DNA of 64,000 nt from Sphingopyxis sp. (GTDB lineage: Bacteria; Pseudomonadota; Alphaproteobacteria; Sphingomonadales; Sphingomonadaceae), in assembly GCF_016463645.1 (NCBI RefSeq), contig NZ_JAEMQX010000004.1:35496-99495 (forward strand). The letters are read 5' to 3'. Below, one piece after another: positions 37,451 through 46,959 of this stretch. How positions within the stretch are numbered: position 1 is the stretch's first letter; each line of letters begins with the position of its first letter. The notes under the pieces were generated by a model. The model was not told the origin of the DNA. It saw only the letters and a program-made list of their open reading frames with translations, and did no database searches. The position numbers were made by a program, and so were the translations under genes.

Positions 37451-39930
37451 GAAAGGGTCTCCTTTGCTTTGGGGCCAATCGGCGCGGCGGTGTCCGGCCG
37501 CTCAGTGAGATTGGTGAGGTTGGGGATCAGGTCGGCCGCCCAATCGACGCCGCGCAGGCGCAGCCACTGGCCAAGGAAGCCGTCGCGGCCGTGTTCGGCG
37601 ACGACGCGCGCGATGGCGGTCTGGTCGGATTTGGACGATGCGGCACAGAGCGCGAGGCCCACTTCGGACAGGCCAAGCTCGAACAGGCGGTTGCCGCGCC
37701 GCGACTGGCAGTAGTAATCCCGCTTGGGCGTGGCTCGCGCGAGGATTTCGATCTGGCGGTCGTTCAAGCCGAAGCGGCGATAGATGGCGGTAATCTGCGG
37801 TTCTATGGCCCGTTCGTTCGGCAGTAGCAGGCGCGTCGGGCAGCTTTCGATGATGGCGGGCGCGATAGTGCTGCCGTCGATGTCCGACAGGCTTTGCGTG
37901 GCGAAGATGACGGAGGCGTTCTTCTTCCTGAGCGTCTTCAGCCATTCGCGGAGCTGGCCTGCGAAGCCTTCGTCGTCCAGCACCAGCCAGCCCTCGTCAA
38001 TGATGAGCAAAGTCGGGCGGCCGTCGAGCCGGTCGCCGATCCGATGGAACAGATAGGCGAGCACGGCCGGGGCCGCGCCGGTTCCGACAAGGCCCTCGAT
38101 CTCGAAGGCTTGCACATCGGCCGAGCCGAGATGTTCGACTTCGGCGTCGAGCAGACGGCCATAGGCCCCGCCGATGCAATACGGCCTCAATGCCTGTTTC
38201 AGATCGTTGGATTGCAGCAGCACCGTCAGGCCGGTGATGGTGCGTTCTCCGGCCGGCGCGGTGCTAAGCGATGTCAGCGCCGTCCAGATATATTCCTTGG
38301 TCTCGGGCGTTACGGGCACGCCCTCGCGGCCAAGGATGGCGGCGATCCAGTCGGCAGCCCAGGCGCGTTCATAGGCATCGTCGATCCGCGCGAGCGGCTG
38401 GAGCGAGACGGACGCCTCATCCCCTTCCGTCAGTCCACCGCCAAGATCATGCCAGTCGCCGCCCATCGCGAGCGATGCGGCCCGGATCGAGCCGCCAAAG
38501 TCGAACGCAAAGACCTGAGCATCGGCGTAGCGGCGGAACTGCAAGGCCATGAGGGCGAGCAACACGGACTTGCCCGCGCCCGTGGGGCCGACGATAAGGG
38601 TGTGGCCCACGTCGCCGACATGAAGGTTAAACCGGAACGGGGTCGAGCCTTCGGTCTTGCCGAAGAACAGCGGGGGCGCGCTGAAATGCTCGTCCCGTTC
38701 CGGCCCCGCCCACACGGCCGATAGCGGGATCATGTGGGCAAGGTTGAGCGTCGAGACGGGCGGCTGCCGGACGTTCGCATAGACGTGTCCGGGGATCGAG
38801 CCGAGCCAGGCATCGACGGCGTTGACGGTTTCGGGCATCGCGGTGAAGTCGCGGCCCTGAATGATCTTTTCGACCAGCCGCAACTTCTCGTCGGCACGGC
38901 GGGGATCGGCATCCCAAACCGTGACGGTCGCCGTGACATAGGCCATGCCCGCCATGTCGGCGCCCAACTCCTGCAAGGCCATATCGGCGTCGAGCGCCTT
39001 ATTCGCCGCGTCCGTGTCAACGAGCGCGGATTGCTCGTTGGTCATGACTTCCTTGAGGATGGCGGCGATGGACTTGCGCTTGGCGAACCATTGCCGCCTG
39101 ATCTTCGTCAGCAGCCGGGTGGCATCGGTCTTGTCCATGAGGATGGCGCGCGTGCTCCACCGATAGGGGAACGGCAGCCGGTTCATCTCGTCGAGCAGGC
39201 CGGGCGTCGTCGCGGTCGGGAAGCCGATGATGGTAAGGACGCGCAGATGCGCGTTGCCAAGGCGCGGCTCCAGCCCGCCGGTCAAAGGCTGGTCGGCAAG
39301 CAGCGCGTCGAGGTGCATCGGCACCTCGGGCACGCGGACGCGATGCCGGTTGGTCGAGATGGTCGAATGCAGATAGGTCAGCGTGCCGGCGTCATCGAGC
39401 CAGCGGCATTCCGGCATGAAGCCGTCGAGCAGCGCCAGCACGCGGTCGGTGCGGTCGATGAAGCCACGCAGCAGTTCCCATGGATCGACGCCGGATTGTT
39501 CGCGGCCCTCGTAGAGCCATGTTTCGGCGCGGGCGGCGTCCTCGGCGGGCGGCAGCCAGAGGAAGGTCAGGAAGTAACCCGACACGAAATGCGTTCCGGC
39601 TTCCTCGAAACCGGCCTTGCGCTCGGCGTCGAGCAGCGCGGATGCGGCTTCGGGAAATTGGCTCGCGGGATAGGTCGCGGCCTCGCTGCGCTGCGCCTCG
39701 ACGAAGATGCTCCAACCGGAGCCAAGACGACGAACGGCGTTGTTGATGCGGCCGGCGACGGCGACCAGTTCGGCCGCGACGGCGGAATCCAGATCGGGGC
39801 CGCGAAACTTCGCCGTCCTCTGGAAACTTCCGTCCTTGTTCAGCACGACGCCGGAGCCGACCAGCGCAGCCCAGGGCAGGAAGTCCGCGAGACGCGCAGC
39901 GGTGCGGCGGTATTCGGCAAGGTTCATCAT
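37447..39930 (-). CDS. trbE: Conjugal transfer ATPase TrbE (VirB4-like)
   Basis: This 827-residue cytoplasmic ATPase has an N-terminal CagE/TrbE domain (about 1-420) and a C-terminal motor domain with Walker A GPTGAGKSVLLAL (about 445) and Walker B PTLLIIDEGWLVLDDEGF (about 640). The conserved ATQSLSDIDGSTIAPAIIESCPTRLLLPN is visible in pieces. It powers pilus biogenesis and substrate transfer. It starts 10 bp after trbD; the first two codons are both ATG. Confidence 0.94.
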   Translation of the reverse strand: MMNLAEYRRTAARLADFLPWAALVGSGVVLNKDGSFQRTAKFRGPDLDSAVAAELVAVAGRINNAVRRLGSGWSIFVEAQRSEAATYPASQFPEAASALLDAERKAGFEEAGTHFVSGYFLTFLWLPPAEDAARAETWLYEGREQSGVDPWELLRGFIDRTDRVLALLDGFMPECRWLDDAGTLTYLHSTISTNRHRVRVPEVPMHLDALLADQPLTGGLEPRLGNAHLRVLTIIGFPTATTPGLLDEMNRLPFPYRWSTRAILMDKTDATRLLTKIRRQWFAKRKSIAAILKEVMTNEQSALVDTDAANKALDADMALQELGADMAGMAYVTATVTVWDADPRRADEKLRLVEKIIQGRDFTAMPETVNAVDAWLGSIPGHVYANVRQPPVSTLNLAHMIPLSAVWAGPERDEHFSAPPLFFGKTEGSTPFRFNLHVGDVGHTLIVGPTGAGKSVLLALMALQFRRYADAQVFAFDFGGSIRAASLAMGGDWHDLGGGLTEGDEASVSLQPLARIDDAYERAWAADWIAAILGREGVPVTPETKEYIWTALTSLSTAPAGERTITGLTVLLQSNDLKQALRPYCIGGAYGRLLDAEVEHLGSADVQAFEIEGLVGTGAAPAVLAYLFHRIGDRLDGRPTLLIIDEGWLVLDDEGFAGQLREWLKTLRKKNASVIFATQSLSDIDGSTIAPAIIESCPTRLLLPNERAIEPQITAIYRRFGLNDRQIEILARATPKRDYYCQSRRGNRLFELGLSEVGLALCAASSKSDQTAIARVVAEHGRDGFLGQWLRLRGVDWAADLIPNLTNLTERPDTAAPIGPKAKETLS

Positions 39931-39940
39931 GGTCGCGCCC

Positions 39941-40222
39941 TCACACCGCTAGAAAAGCCGGGATGCGCAGATGCCTGCGCCCCACCTCGACAAAGAGCGG
40001 ATCGCGCTTCGCGGCCCAGACGGCGGCGAAGTGGCCGATGGCCCAGATGGCGAGGCCGACAAGCCAGAGGCGCAGGCCGAGGCCGACAGCCCCGGCGAGC
40101 GTTCCGTTCATGATGGCGATGGAGCGCGGTGCGCCGCCGAGCAGGATATGCTCGGTCAGCGCCCTATGGACCGGGACTGAAAATCCCGGCACCGCGTCGA
40201 GTTGTTCGAGGCCGCCCGCCAT
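39941..40222 (-). CDS. trbD: Conjugal transfer protein TrbD (VirB3-like)
   Basis: The protein is 93 residues from ATG 40222, which overlaps the trbC stop. It shows the family run VPGFSVPVHRALTEHILLGGAPRSIAIMNGTLAGAVGLGLRLW (in pieces) and two membrane helices. VirB3/TrbD proteins are small inner-membrane partners of the VirB4/TrbE ATPase. The frame is open upstream only as a shadow of trbC. Confidence 0.9.
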   Translation of the reverse strand: MAGGLEQLDAVPGFSVPVHRALTEHILLGGAPRSIAIMNGTLAGAVGLGLRLWLVGLAIWAIGHFAAVWAAKRDPLFVEVGRRHLRIPAFLAV

Positions 40223-40554
40223 CAGACGAGCGCCCCGCCGCCAAAGCTGAAGAAGCTGAGGAAGAAGGAACTGGCCGCGAACGCGATGCTGAGGCCGAAG
40301 ACGATCTGGATCAGGCGGCGGAAGCCGCCGCTGGTGTCGCCGAACGCGAGCGCGAGGCCGGTGGCGATAATCACGATCACCGCGATGATCTTGGCGACCG
40401 GCCCCTCGATCGACTGAAGGATGGATTGCAGGGGCGCTTCCCAGGGCATCGACGAGCCGGATGCGTGTGCGGCCGGGGCGAGGAACAGGCTGACATAGGT
40501 GAAGGCGGCGGCCGTTGCGATGTGACGGCGCAGGCGCAGGGCATGACGGATCAT
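40222..40554 (-). CDS. trbC: Conjugal transfer pilin TrbC (VirB2-like)
   Basis: This 110-residue prepilin has a signal peptide with cleavage after HASG/AHA near residue 31. The mature part has two long hydrophobic helices (PVAKIIAVIVIIATGLALAF and LIQIVFGLSIAFAASSFFLSFF in pieces) and a Gly-rich end. Processing and possible cyclisation would depend on a TraF-type peptidase, and one is encoded at 57385-57942. The start overlaps trbB by 4 bp. Confidence 0.91.
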   Translation of the reverse strand: MIRHALRLRRHIATAAAFTYVSLFLAPAAHASGSSMPWEAPLQSILQSIEGPVAKIIAVIVIIATGLALAFGDTSGGFRRLIQIVFGLSIAFAASSFFLSFFSFGGGALV

Positions 40555-41531
40555 TCTGAATTTCCTTTCGGGCTGGTTGCGGGGGTGATGCGGTAGTCGC
40601 CGTCCGGTCCCAGCCCCTCAACGCGGGCGAGTTCGGCCAGCCGGCGCGCGGAACCGCGCCCGGCGAGGACGGCAACGAGGTCGATGGTCTCGGCGATCAG
40701 CGCGCGCGGGACGGTGATGACGGCTTCCTGAATGAGCTGTTCGAGACGGCGCAGCGCGCCGATGCCGGAACCGGCATGGATGGTGCCGATGCCGCCGGGA
40801 TGTCCCGTTCCCCACGCTTTCAGAAGGTCGAGGGCTTCGGACCCGCGCACCTCGCCGATGGGAATGCGGTCGGGGCGCAGGCGAAGGCTGGAGCGCACCA
40901 GATCGGAAAGCGTAGCGACGCCATCCTTGGTCCGCATGGTGACAAGGTTGGGCGCGGCGCATTGCAGCTCGCGCGTGTCTTCGATGATGACGACGCGATC
41001 CTGCGTCTTCGCCACCTCTGCCAAAAGCGCATTGGTGAGCGTCGTTTTGCCGGTGGACGTGCCGCCCGCGACAAGGATGTTGGCGCGCGCCGCAATGGCT
41101 TCACGCAGCGTCACGGCCTGATCGGCGGACATGATGCCGGCCGCCACATAGTCGTCGAGCGTGAACACCGCGACCGCGGGCTTGCGGATGGCGAAGGCGG
41201 GCGCGGCGACGACGGGCGGTAAAAGCCCCTCGAACCGTTCGCCGGTTTCGGGAAGCTCTGCCGAGACGCGGGGTGCGCGGGCGTGGACTTCCGCGCCGAC
41301 ATGATGCGCGACCAGCCGCACGATGCGCTCGCCATCGGCGGCGGACAGTGTTTCGCCCGTATCGGCCAGCCCTTCGGACAGCCGGTCGATCCAGATGCGA
41401 CCGTCCGGGTTCAGCATCACCTCAATGACGGCCGGGTCTTCCAGAAACCGGGCGATGGATGCGCCGAGCGCCGTGCGCAGCATGCGCGCGCCGCGTGCAA
41501 TCGCCTCCGGTTTCTGGTGATGTGTCGTCAT
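40551..41531 (-). CDS. trbB: Conjugal transfer ATPase TrbB (VirB11-like)
   Basis: This 326-residue hexameric secretion ATPase shows an N-terminal domain ([20 protein letters not shown]), Walker [18 protein letters not shown] (about residue 155), [16 protein letters not shown], the His box [29 protein letters not shown] (in pieces) and TIHAGS. It is the first gene of the trb operon, preceded by hairpins and a 26-bp repeated box in a 145-bp leader. Confidence 0.94.
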   Translation of the reverse strand: MTTHHQKPEAIARGARMLRTALGASIARFLEDPAVIEVMLNPDGRIWIDRLSEGLADTGETLSAADGERIVRLVAHHVGAEVHARAPRVSAELPETGERFEGLLPPVVAAPAFAIRKPAVAVFTLDDYVAAGIMSADQAVTLREAIAARANILVAGGTSTGKTTLTNALLAEVAKTQDRVVIIEDTRELQCAAPNLVTMRTKDGVATLSDLVRSSLRLRPDRIPIGEVRGSEALDLLKAWGTGHPGGIGTIHAGSGIGALRRLEQLIQEAVITVPRALIAETIDLVAVLAGRGSARRLAELARVEGLGPDGDYRITPATSPKGNSE

Positions 41532-41565
41532 GTCGGCCCCGATTTCTCGCGGGGCGCAACAGACG

Positions 41566-41606
41566 GACCCCGCAACGGGGTCGATTAAAAGAGCCTGAAA
41601 TCAGGC
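41566..41606 (-). terminator. Hairpin pair in the trbB leader; terminator or attenuator
   Basis: Two perfect inverted repeats lie just before trbB: GCCTGA/TCAGGC (41593-41606) and GACCCCG/CGGGGTC (41566-41582). On the minus strand the first is followed by TCTTTTAAT, which fits an intrinsic terminator for traG-RHH transcripts. Because trbB follows 35-60 bp later, it may also act as an attenuator within a longer transfer transcript. Confidence 0.5.
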
Positions 41607-41645
41607 CGATTCAACAAGTATCTAAGAGGATGCGGTGATCGGCGG

Positions 41646-41671
41646 CTATCGGCGGCAAATAGGATGGGTTG
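41646..41671 (-). promoter_or_regulatory. 26-bp repeated box, copy A (trbB leader)
   Basis: This 26-bp stretch (CTATCGGCGGCAAATAGGAT then GGGTTG) differs at one position from 44230-44255. It includes the short inverted pair CTAT...ATAG. Copy A lies 115 bp before trbB, copy B about 96 bp before traG, both in the same orientation to the gene. Shared control of the two transfer operons is the simplest reading. Confidence 0.6.
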
Positions 41672-41676
41672 AAAAT

Positions 41677-42138
41677 CTAAACAGCGTCGCCATCGGTCTC
41701 GGTCTGATCTTGCGGCGGACTGTCGTGCAGCGAATCCATGTCGCGTGACAACTCTTTCAGGAACCTGTCTCCGGTCGCCAGCCTGCGACCGAGATTCTGC
41801 ATGAAACCCTCGAACCGTTCGTTGCCCTTGATCCGCGCGGACTGCTTGGCGCTGTCCGGCAACGGCGGGGTCATCGTCAACCAGAAATGGACGAACAACG
41901 AAAGGGTCTCGCCGAGGACGGCGAGATCTTCGTCTAGCGTGCCGATCTGTCGGCCGATCTTGTCGAGACGGCGCGACATGGCCGCTTCCAGCCGATCCGA
42001 CGTGTCGCCCGACAGGAAGGATGCGACCGCCGCCTCGATGATGGCGGACTTCGAGACCTGTCGGCGCAGCGACAGCGCCTCGACCTGTTTGAGCAGTTCG
42101 GGATCGAAATAGACGTTCATGCGGGTGCGGGTCGTCAT
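41677..42138 (-). CDS. Ribbon-helix-helix (CopG-type) protein of the transfer region
   Basis: The protein is 153 residues from ATG 42138; an earlier in-frame start at 42168 overlaps traG. The N-terminus TRTRMNVYFDPELLKQVEALSLRRQVSKSAIIEAAVASFLSGD (in pieces) is a ribbon-helix-helix DNA-binding domain. The rest is helical (LDKIGRQIGTLDEDLAVLGETLSLFVHFWLTMTPP) and ends acidic. It follows traG by 10 bp. Such CopG/TraD-like proteins in Tn4371-type elements may regulate tra/trb expression or assist relaxosome formation. The 26-bp boxes flanking it and traG are possible sites. Confidence 0.8.
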   Translation of the reverse strand: MTTRTRMNVYFDPELLKQVEALSLRRQVSKSAIIEAAVASFLSGDTSDRLEAAMSRRLDKIGRQIGTLDEDLAVLGETLSLFVHFWLTMTPPLPDSAKQSARIKGNERFEGFMQNLGRRLATGDRFLKELSRDMDSLHDSPPQDQTETDGDAV

Positions 42139-42148
42139 TGGCTTCCCC

Positions 42149-44134
42149 TCAAAGCTCGATGCCGTCATCGGGGTTCATGGACGCCTGCCGGGCGATCATC
42201 CGCATCCGCGAACGCAGCGCGCGGGCCTTGGCGGCATCCACGTCCGGCTCGTCGTCCAGAATGTCGAACTCCTGGGCCGGCGTTGTCGGCGGCGGGACGA
42301 TTTCCTCATGCTCGGGTAATTCCGGCTCGCGGCGGATGCCGGCATTGTGGGGATCGCCCTCCGCGCCACGGGCAGCGGTCGTCGCTGGCCTGTCCGCCCC
42401 TACGATGACGCGGCTCGTCCAGTCGTCGGTTGCCGGGTTCGTTGCTGGAACGGAAGGCAATTCGGGCGGTGGCAGAATGCGTTCCTGCAACCGCGCGTCC
42501 TCGAAGTAGCGGGCCTTCTTCGCCCGGATCGGCGGCGTGCCGGCGACCATGACGATTTCGTCGGCGGGCGGAAGCTGCATGATCTCGCCGGGGGTCAGCA
42601 GCGGCCGCGCTGTTTCCTGCCGCGATACCATCAGATGCCCGAGCCAGGGCGCGAGCCGATGGCCGGCATAGTTGGTGGAATCGCGCATCTCCGTCGCGGT
42701 GCCGAGCGAGTCCGACACGCGCTTGGCCGTGCGCTCGTCGTTTGTGGCGAAGGCGACGCGCACATGGCAGTTGTCGAGAATGCTGTTGTTCGGCCCATAG
42801 GCGCGCTCGATCTGGTTGAGCGATTGGGCAATGAGGAAGGATTTGAGGCCGTAGCCCGCCATGAAGGCGAGCGCCGATTCAAAGAAATCGAGCCTGCCCA
42901 ATGCCGGAAATTCATCCAGCATCATCAGCAGGCGATGCCGCTTGCCGGAGGTGCTCAATTCCTCGGTCAGCCTGCGGCCGATCTGGTTGAGGATGAGCCG
43001 GATCAGCGGCTTGGTCCGGTTGATGTCGGACGGAGGGACGACGAGGTAGAGCGTCACCGGCTTCTTGCTTCCGACCAGATCGGCAATGCGCCAGTCGCAG
43101 CGGTCTGTGACGCGCGCCACGACCGGATCGCGATAGAGGCCGAGAAACGACATGGCCGTGGACAGCACGCCCGAACGCTCGTTCTCGCTCTTGTTCAGCA
43201 GCTCGCGCGCCGACGACGCGATGACGGGATGAACGCCGGCTTCGCCCAGATGCGGCGTGTCCATCATGGCGCGCAAGGTGGCCTCGACCGGGCGGCGCGG
43301 ATCGGACAGAAAATTGGCGACGCCGGATAGGGTTTTGTCCTTCTCGGCATAGAGGACGTGGAGGATAGCGCCGACCAGCAGGCTGTGGCTGGTCTTTTCC
43401 CAATGATTCCGCTTGTCGAGGCTGCCTTCGGGATCGACCAATATGTCCGCGATGTTCTGCACGTCGCGGACTTCCCATTCGCCCTGCCGCACCTCCAGCA
43501 ACGGGTTGTAGGCGGAGGACTTGGCGTTGGTCGGATCGAACAGCAGGACGCGGCCGTGCTTGCTACGAAAGCCCGCTGTCAGCGTCCAGTTCTCCCCCTT
43601 GATGTCGTGGACGATGCAGCTTCCCGGCCAGGTCAGCAGCGTCGGCACCACAAGGCCAACGCCCTTGCCGCTGCGGGTCGGGGCAAAGCAAAGCACATGC
43701 TCCGGCCCGTCATGGCGCAGATAGTCGCGATCGTATCGGCCGAGCAGGACGCCATCGGGGCCGAGCAACCCGGCGCTGCGGATTTCCTTGTCCTCGGCCC
43801 ATCGCGCCGACCCATAGGTGGCGACGTTGCGGGCCTCGCGTGCCCGGATGATCGACATGAGGATGGCGGCGGCAATGGCGAGGATACCGCCCGACGTGGC
43901 GATGGCCGCCCCCTCCATGAAAATCGCGGGCGCATAGGCGTCGAAGGAAAACCACCACCAGAAGAAGGCGGGTGGATGGTAGAATGGCCAACCGGCCAGA
44001 TCGAACCACGGGCTTCCGAGTTGGGGCTGAAAGCCGAGCCGGAACGCCACCCATTGCGTCGCGGCCCATGTCATCACCAGAACAATGATGAAGACGACTG
44101 TGATCTGACCCCAAAGTATTCGGCCTCCACGCAT
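42149..44134 (-). CDS. traG: Type IV coupling protein TraG (VirD4-like)
   Basis: The protein is 661 residues from ATG 44134, which has GGAG 5 nt upstream; a TTG at 44152 is the open-frame alternative. It has two N-terminal membrane helices (VVFIIVLVMTWAATQWV and AAIATSGGILAIAAAILM), Walker A CFAPTRSGKGVGLVVPTLL (about residue 150) and Walker B LMMLDEFPALGRLDFFESAL (about 415). It brings the relaxase-DNA complex to the Trb channel. It is preceded by copy B of the 26-bp box. Confidence 0.94.
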   Translation of the reverse strand: MRGGRILWGQITVVFIIVLVMTWAATQWVAFRLGFQPQLGSPWFDLAGWPFYHPPAFFWWWFSFDAYAPAIFMEGAAIATSGGILAIAAAILMSIIRAREARNVATYGSARWAEDKEIRSAGLLGPDGVLLGRYDRDYLRHDGPEHVLCFAPTRSGKGVGLVVPTLLTWPGSCIVHDIKGENWTLTAGFRSKHGRVLLFDPTNAKSSAYNPLLEVRQGEWEVRDVQNIADILVDPEGSLDKRNHWEKTSHSLLVGAILHVLYAEKDKTLSGVANFLSDPRRPVEATLRAMMDTPHLGEAGVHPVIASSARELLNKSENERSGVLSTAMSFLGLYRDPVVARVTDRCDWRIADLVGSKKPVTLYLVVPPSDINRTKPLIRLILNQIGRRLTEELSTSGKRHRLLMMLDEFPALGRLDFFESALAFMAGYGLKSFLIAQSLNQIERAYGPNNSILDNCHVRVAFATNDERTAKRVSDSLGTATEMRDSTNYAGHRLAPWLGHLMVSRQETARPLLTPGEIMQLPPADEIVMVAGTPPIRAKKARYFEDARLQERILPPPELPSVPATNPATDDWTSRVIVGADRPATTAARGAEGDPHNAGIRREPELPEHEEIVPPPTTPAQEFDILDDEPDVDAAKARALRSRMRMIARQASMNPDDGIEL

Positions 44135-44229
44135 ACAGGCTCCAATCGGCAAGAGAGACGGAGCCGATCAGAGAATAGGCAATCATCGGGTCTGCAACTG
44201 CAAAGGCATTGTCGGAGGGCTATAGGATA

Positions 44230-44255
44230 CTATCGGCGGCAAATAGGACGGGTTG
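44230..44255 (-). promoter_or_regulatory. 26-bp repeated box, copy B (traG leader)
   Basis: This copy is identical to 41646-41671 except for one base (GGAC instead of GGAT). It lies between a LysR gene stop and the traG start, about 96 bp from the latter. A further ATAGGAT/CTAT motif overlaps its left side. Confidence 0.6.
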
Positions 44256-44314
44256 GCGCGGCACTCTTCCGGCACTGTGCTGGTGGATTGGTTGCGATTC
44301 GGTCAGCGGAAAGA

Positions 44315-45262
44315 TCAGCGCATGTTCGTCGCGAGCGCGAGCAACTTGAGAAGCGCGGGCGCGCGATTGGACGGCGACCAGACAGCCGAAAATGGGATGG
44401 TTTCAGGCTCGTCCCGGATCGGCCGGAAAGCGACATTCGCCGTGCTGTCCGCTGCGCCTTCCTCGACGAAAAGCGAGATTCCGTGTCCGATGGCTACCAT
44501 GGACAGCAGGGTGCTGCGTTCAACATCGAAACGCAGGATTGTTGGCGTTAGCCATTTGCCGGCCGCCCGCGCCACGATCAGATCGTGAACCTGCGGGCCA
44601 GTGCCGCTATGGCGGACGAGGAAAGTTTCGTCCGCAAGGTGACGCCATTCCACATCCGATTGTGCCGCCAGAGGATGCTTGACCGGCAGCGCAACCATAA
44701 GGCGGTCGCGCCAGATCACGCGGGAATTAAGGTCGGGAGTCTGATGGGTGCAGGCCATGAAGGCGACATCGAGCCTGCCTTCGCGGATCATGAATTGGGC
44801 GTCTCTCGCCGTTCCCTCGGCAACTTGCAGCCGGATACCGGGATGGTCGGTGTGGAACTGCTCCAATAGCCGGTCGAGAAAGCAGCCAGGGGTGAGCGCA
44901 TGCACGCCGATGCGAAGTTCTCCGGCCTCGCCGCGCGCTTGCATCCCGGCGATCTTGATGGCGCGGTCGAGGATACCCATCGCCTCACCGACCTGATCGA
45001 CGAAGCGGCGTCCGGCTTCAGTCAGGCGGACGCCGCGCGTGTTGCGGTCGAAGAGAATGATGCCAAGGTCCTCCTCCAGCGCCTTTATCCGAGCGCTGAC
45101 GCTGGACTGGCTGACGCCGAGCGCCAGGGCGGCGCGATGAAAGCTTAGATATTCAGCGACAGCGAGCGTCTGAACGAGGACGGCCATAGGGAAACGACCA
45201 CCCCGCAAAGCAGACAAGGTGATCGCCTCACCGACATATTCACTCCGCTTTCGCCGCCGCAT
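44315..45262 (-). CDS. LysR-family transcriptional regulator
   Basis: The protein is 315 residues from ATG 45262, which has AGGTGG upstream; a shorter start at 45187 gives a more usual LysR N-terminus (MAVLVQTLAVAEYLSFHRAA). The HTH is LSFHRAALALGVSQSSVSARIKALEEDLG in pieces; the effector domain shows GELRIGVHALTPGCFLDRLLEQFHTDHPGIRLQV in pieces. It begins 11 bp after the stop of the DHA2 MFS gene, so it may be co-transcribed with it. It ends 180 bp before traG; a role in transfer control is possible but not shown. Confidence 0.83.
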   Translation of the reverse strand: MRRRKRSEYVGEAITLSALRGGRFPMAVLVQTLAVAEYLSFHRAALALGVSQSSVSARIKALEEDLGIILFDRNTRGVRLTEAGRRFVDQVGEAMGILDRAIKIAGMQARGEAGELRIGVHALTPGCFLDRLLEQFHTDHPGIRLQVAEGTARDAQFMIREGRLDVAFMACTHQTPDLNSRVIWRDRLMVALPVKHPLAAQSDVEWRHLADETFLVRHSGTGPQVHDLIVARAAGKWLTPTILRFDVERSTLLSMVAIGHGISLFVEEGAADSTANVAFRPIRDEPETIPFSAVWSPSNRAPALLKLLALATNMR

Positions 45263-45273
45263 ACAAGCGCCAC

Positions 45274-46818
45274 CTACACATCGGTCGCCGGCACGTCCGT
45301 CGGCTTGTCGCGAAGGGTGAGCAGGCAGATGAGAGCCGTCAGGATGGCGAGCATGGCGAGCACGAAAAGGATCGAGCGAAACGCATCCGTGTAGGCGACA
45401 TTCGCCAGCGCCGTGATCGTCCCGTCCAGTGCCGGGCCTCCGTTTGTCGTGGCACCATGCGCGCCGCTGCTGATTGTCGATGCGATTGTGGAGGTGCTCG
45501 CCGGGAGCGATATGGCGCTATCGGCTGCGGCGACGGTCAGTCCATGCGCTGTAAGTCCGACCAGCCCAGCGCCGATTGCCGCTATGGCGATGGCTTCGCC
45601 CGCGACACGCATGGTGGTGAAGATGCCGGCCGCCATGCCAGCGCGCTCCTTCGGCACGACGCTGACGGAGAGCGCGTCCATCAATCCCCATGGCAGGCCG
45701 TTGCCAATGCCGATCAGCAGCATCGGCAGTATCATCGGGCCAAGCCCGGCTGCCGGCGAAAGCCGCATGAGCAGCAGCGCACCGGCACCGGCAATCAGGA
45801 AGCCGATGCCGGACAGAACGCCGGGCGAGACGAACTTTGCCAACCGGCCGGCGATCAACGGCACCACGAGCATCGGCGCGGTGAGCGGCAAGATAGCGAG
45901 GCCGGCAGCGAAGGCGTCCCGGCCCTGAATGGCCATGAACCAGATCGGCAGATAGACGATCAGGGCGACGAAGCTGAACCCGGTTGCGACCGGCAGGAGC
46001 TGGACGCCGATGAAGCGCGGATAGCGAAAGAGCGACAGGTCTAGCATCGGATGCGCGCGCTTCAACTCGACGGCAACGAAGGCCGCCAGCAGCACGATTG
46101 CGCCGCCGAGCAGGCCGAGAACCGTGGCGCTCGCCCATCCCTGCTGCGGGCCGAGCACGATGGCGAAGGTCAGGCCGACCAGAGCGGCCGTGAACAGGAT
46201 CGTTCCCGGCCAGTCGATCCCTTGCGCATCCGGGTCGCGTGATTCCCTGATCCGGGGTGTCCCAAGCACGAGGATCAGGATCGAGATGACGGCGATGGCG
46301 AAATAGAGGGCGCGCCAGCCCCAATGCTCGATGACGAAGCCGGAGGCCATAGGGCCGAAGGCAAGGCCCACGCCGAAAGCCGTGCCGAGGAACGAGAAGG
46401 CGCGTGTCCGCTCCGCGCCCTCGAACTCCTGCGCCAGCAGCGACGTGGCGGATGTCAGCACCAGCGCGCCGCCGATGCCTTCGAGCGCTCGCAGGAGATT
46501 GAGCACCAACAGGCTCGGTGTGAGACCGATCAAGACAGAGGTGACGGCGAAGATTACGAGGCCGGTCACGAAGCAACGCTTGCGGCCGACCTGATCGCCG
46601 AGCGCGCCCGCCGCCATGACGCAGCCGCCGAAGGCGATGGCGTAGGCGTTCACGATCCATCCGAGGCTCGCCTGATCGCCGCCAAGATCACGCGCGACCG
46701 AGGGGATGGAAATGGCCGGGCCGGTGAAGACCAAGGGGATGATGACAGCCGAGATGCAGATCGCAACGAGAACCTTGTAGCGGTGATCGGCGGCGGTCGG
46801 GATTGATGCTGCGTTCAT
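45274..46818 (-). CDS. MFS drug efflux transporter, DHA2 (14-TM) family
   Basis: The protein is 514 residues from ATG 46818, which has CGGAG at -10. It begins with motif-rich helices (AICISAVIIPLVFTGPAISIPSVARDLGG in pieces). The loop 2-3 signature is GALGDQVGRKRCFV and helix 5 has FGVGLAFGPMASGFVIE (antiporter motif C). Up to 14 hydrophobic helices are visible, as in QacA/EmrB. It is divergent from a LysR gene at 46960 and followed by another LysR gene. Cargo of the ICE; substrate unknown. Confidence 0.85.
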   Translation of the reverse strand: MNAASIPTAADHRYKVLVAICISAVIIPLVFTGPAISIPSVARDLGGDQASLGWIVNAYAIAFGGCVMAAGALGDQVGRKRCFVTGLVIFAVTSVLIGLTPSLLVLNLLRALEGIGGALVLTSATSLLAQEFEGAERTRAFSFLGTAFGVGLAFGPMASGFVIEHWGWRALYFAIAVISILILVLGTPRIRESRDPDAQGIDWPGTILFTAALVGLTFAIVLGPQQGWASATVLGLLGGAIVLLAAFVAVELKRAHPMLDLSLFRYPRFIGVQLLPVATGFSFVALIVYLPIWFMAIQGRDAFAAGLAILPLTAPMLVVPLIAGRLAKFVSPGVLSGIGFLIAGAGALLLMRLSPAAGLGPMILPMLLIGIGNGLPWGLMDALSVSVVPKERAGMAAGIFTTMRVAGEAIAIAAIGAGLVGLTAHGLTVAAADSAISLPASTSTIASTISSGAHGATTNGGPALDGTITALANVAYTDAFRSILFVLAMLAILTALICLLTLRDKPTDVPATDV

Positions 46819-46959
46819 GTTGAACTCCGTTTCGCCGCGCCGGAGCGCCCGGCTGAACGGAGGGAGCGGAAGCACGGACAGTTTTCCGTGATGGTAATTT
46901 GCCGAGAATAAGACGATAATGGTAAGAATAGTCAGATTACCTCTGCACTGGATGCAGCA

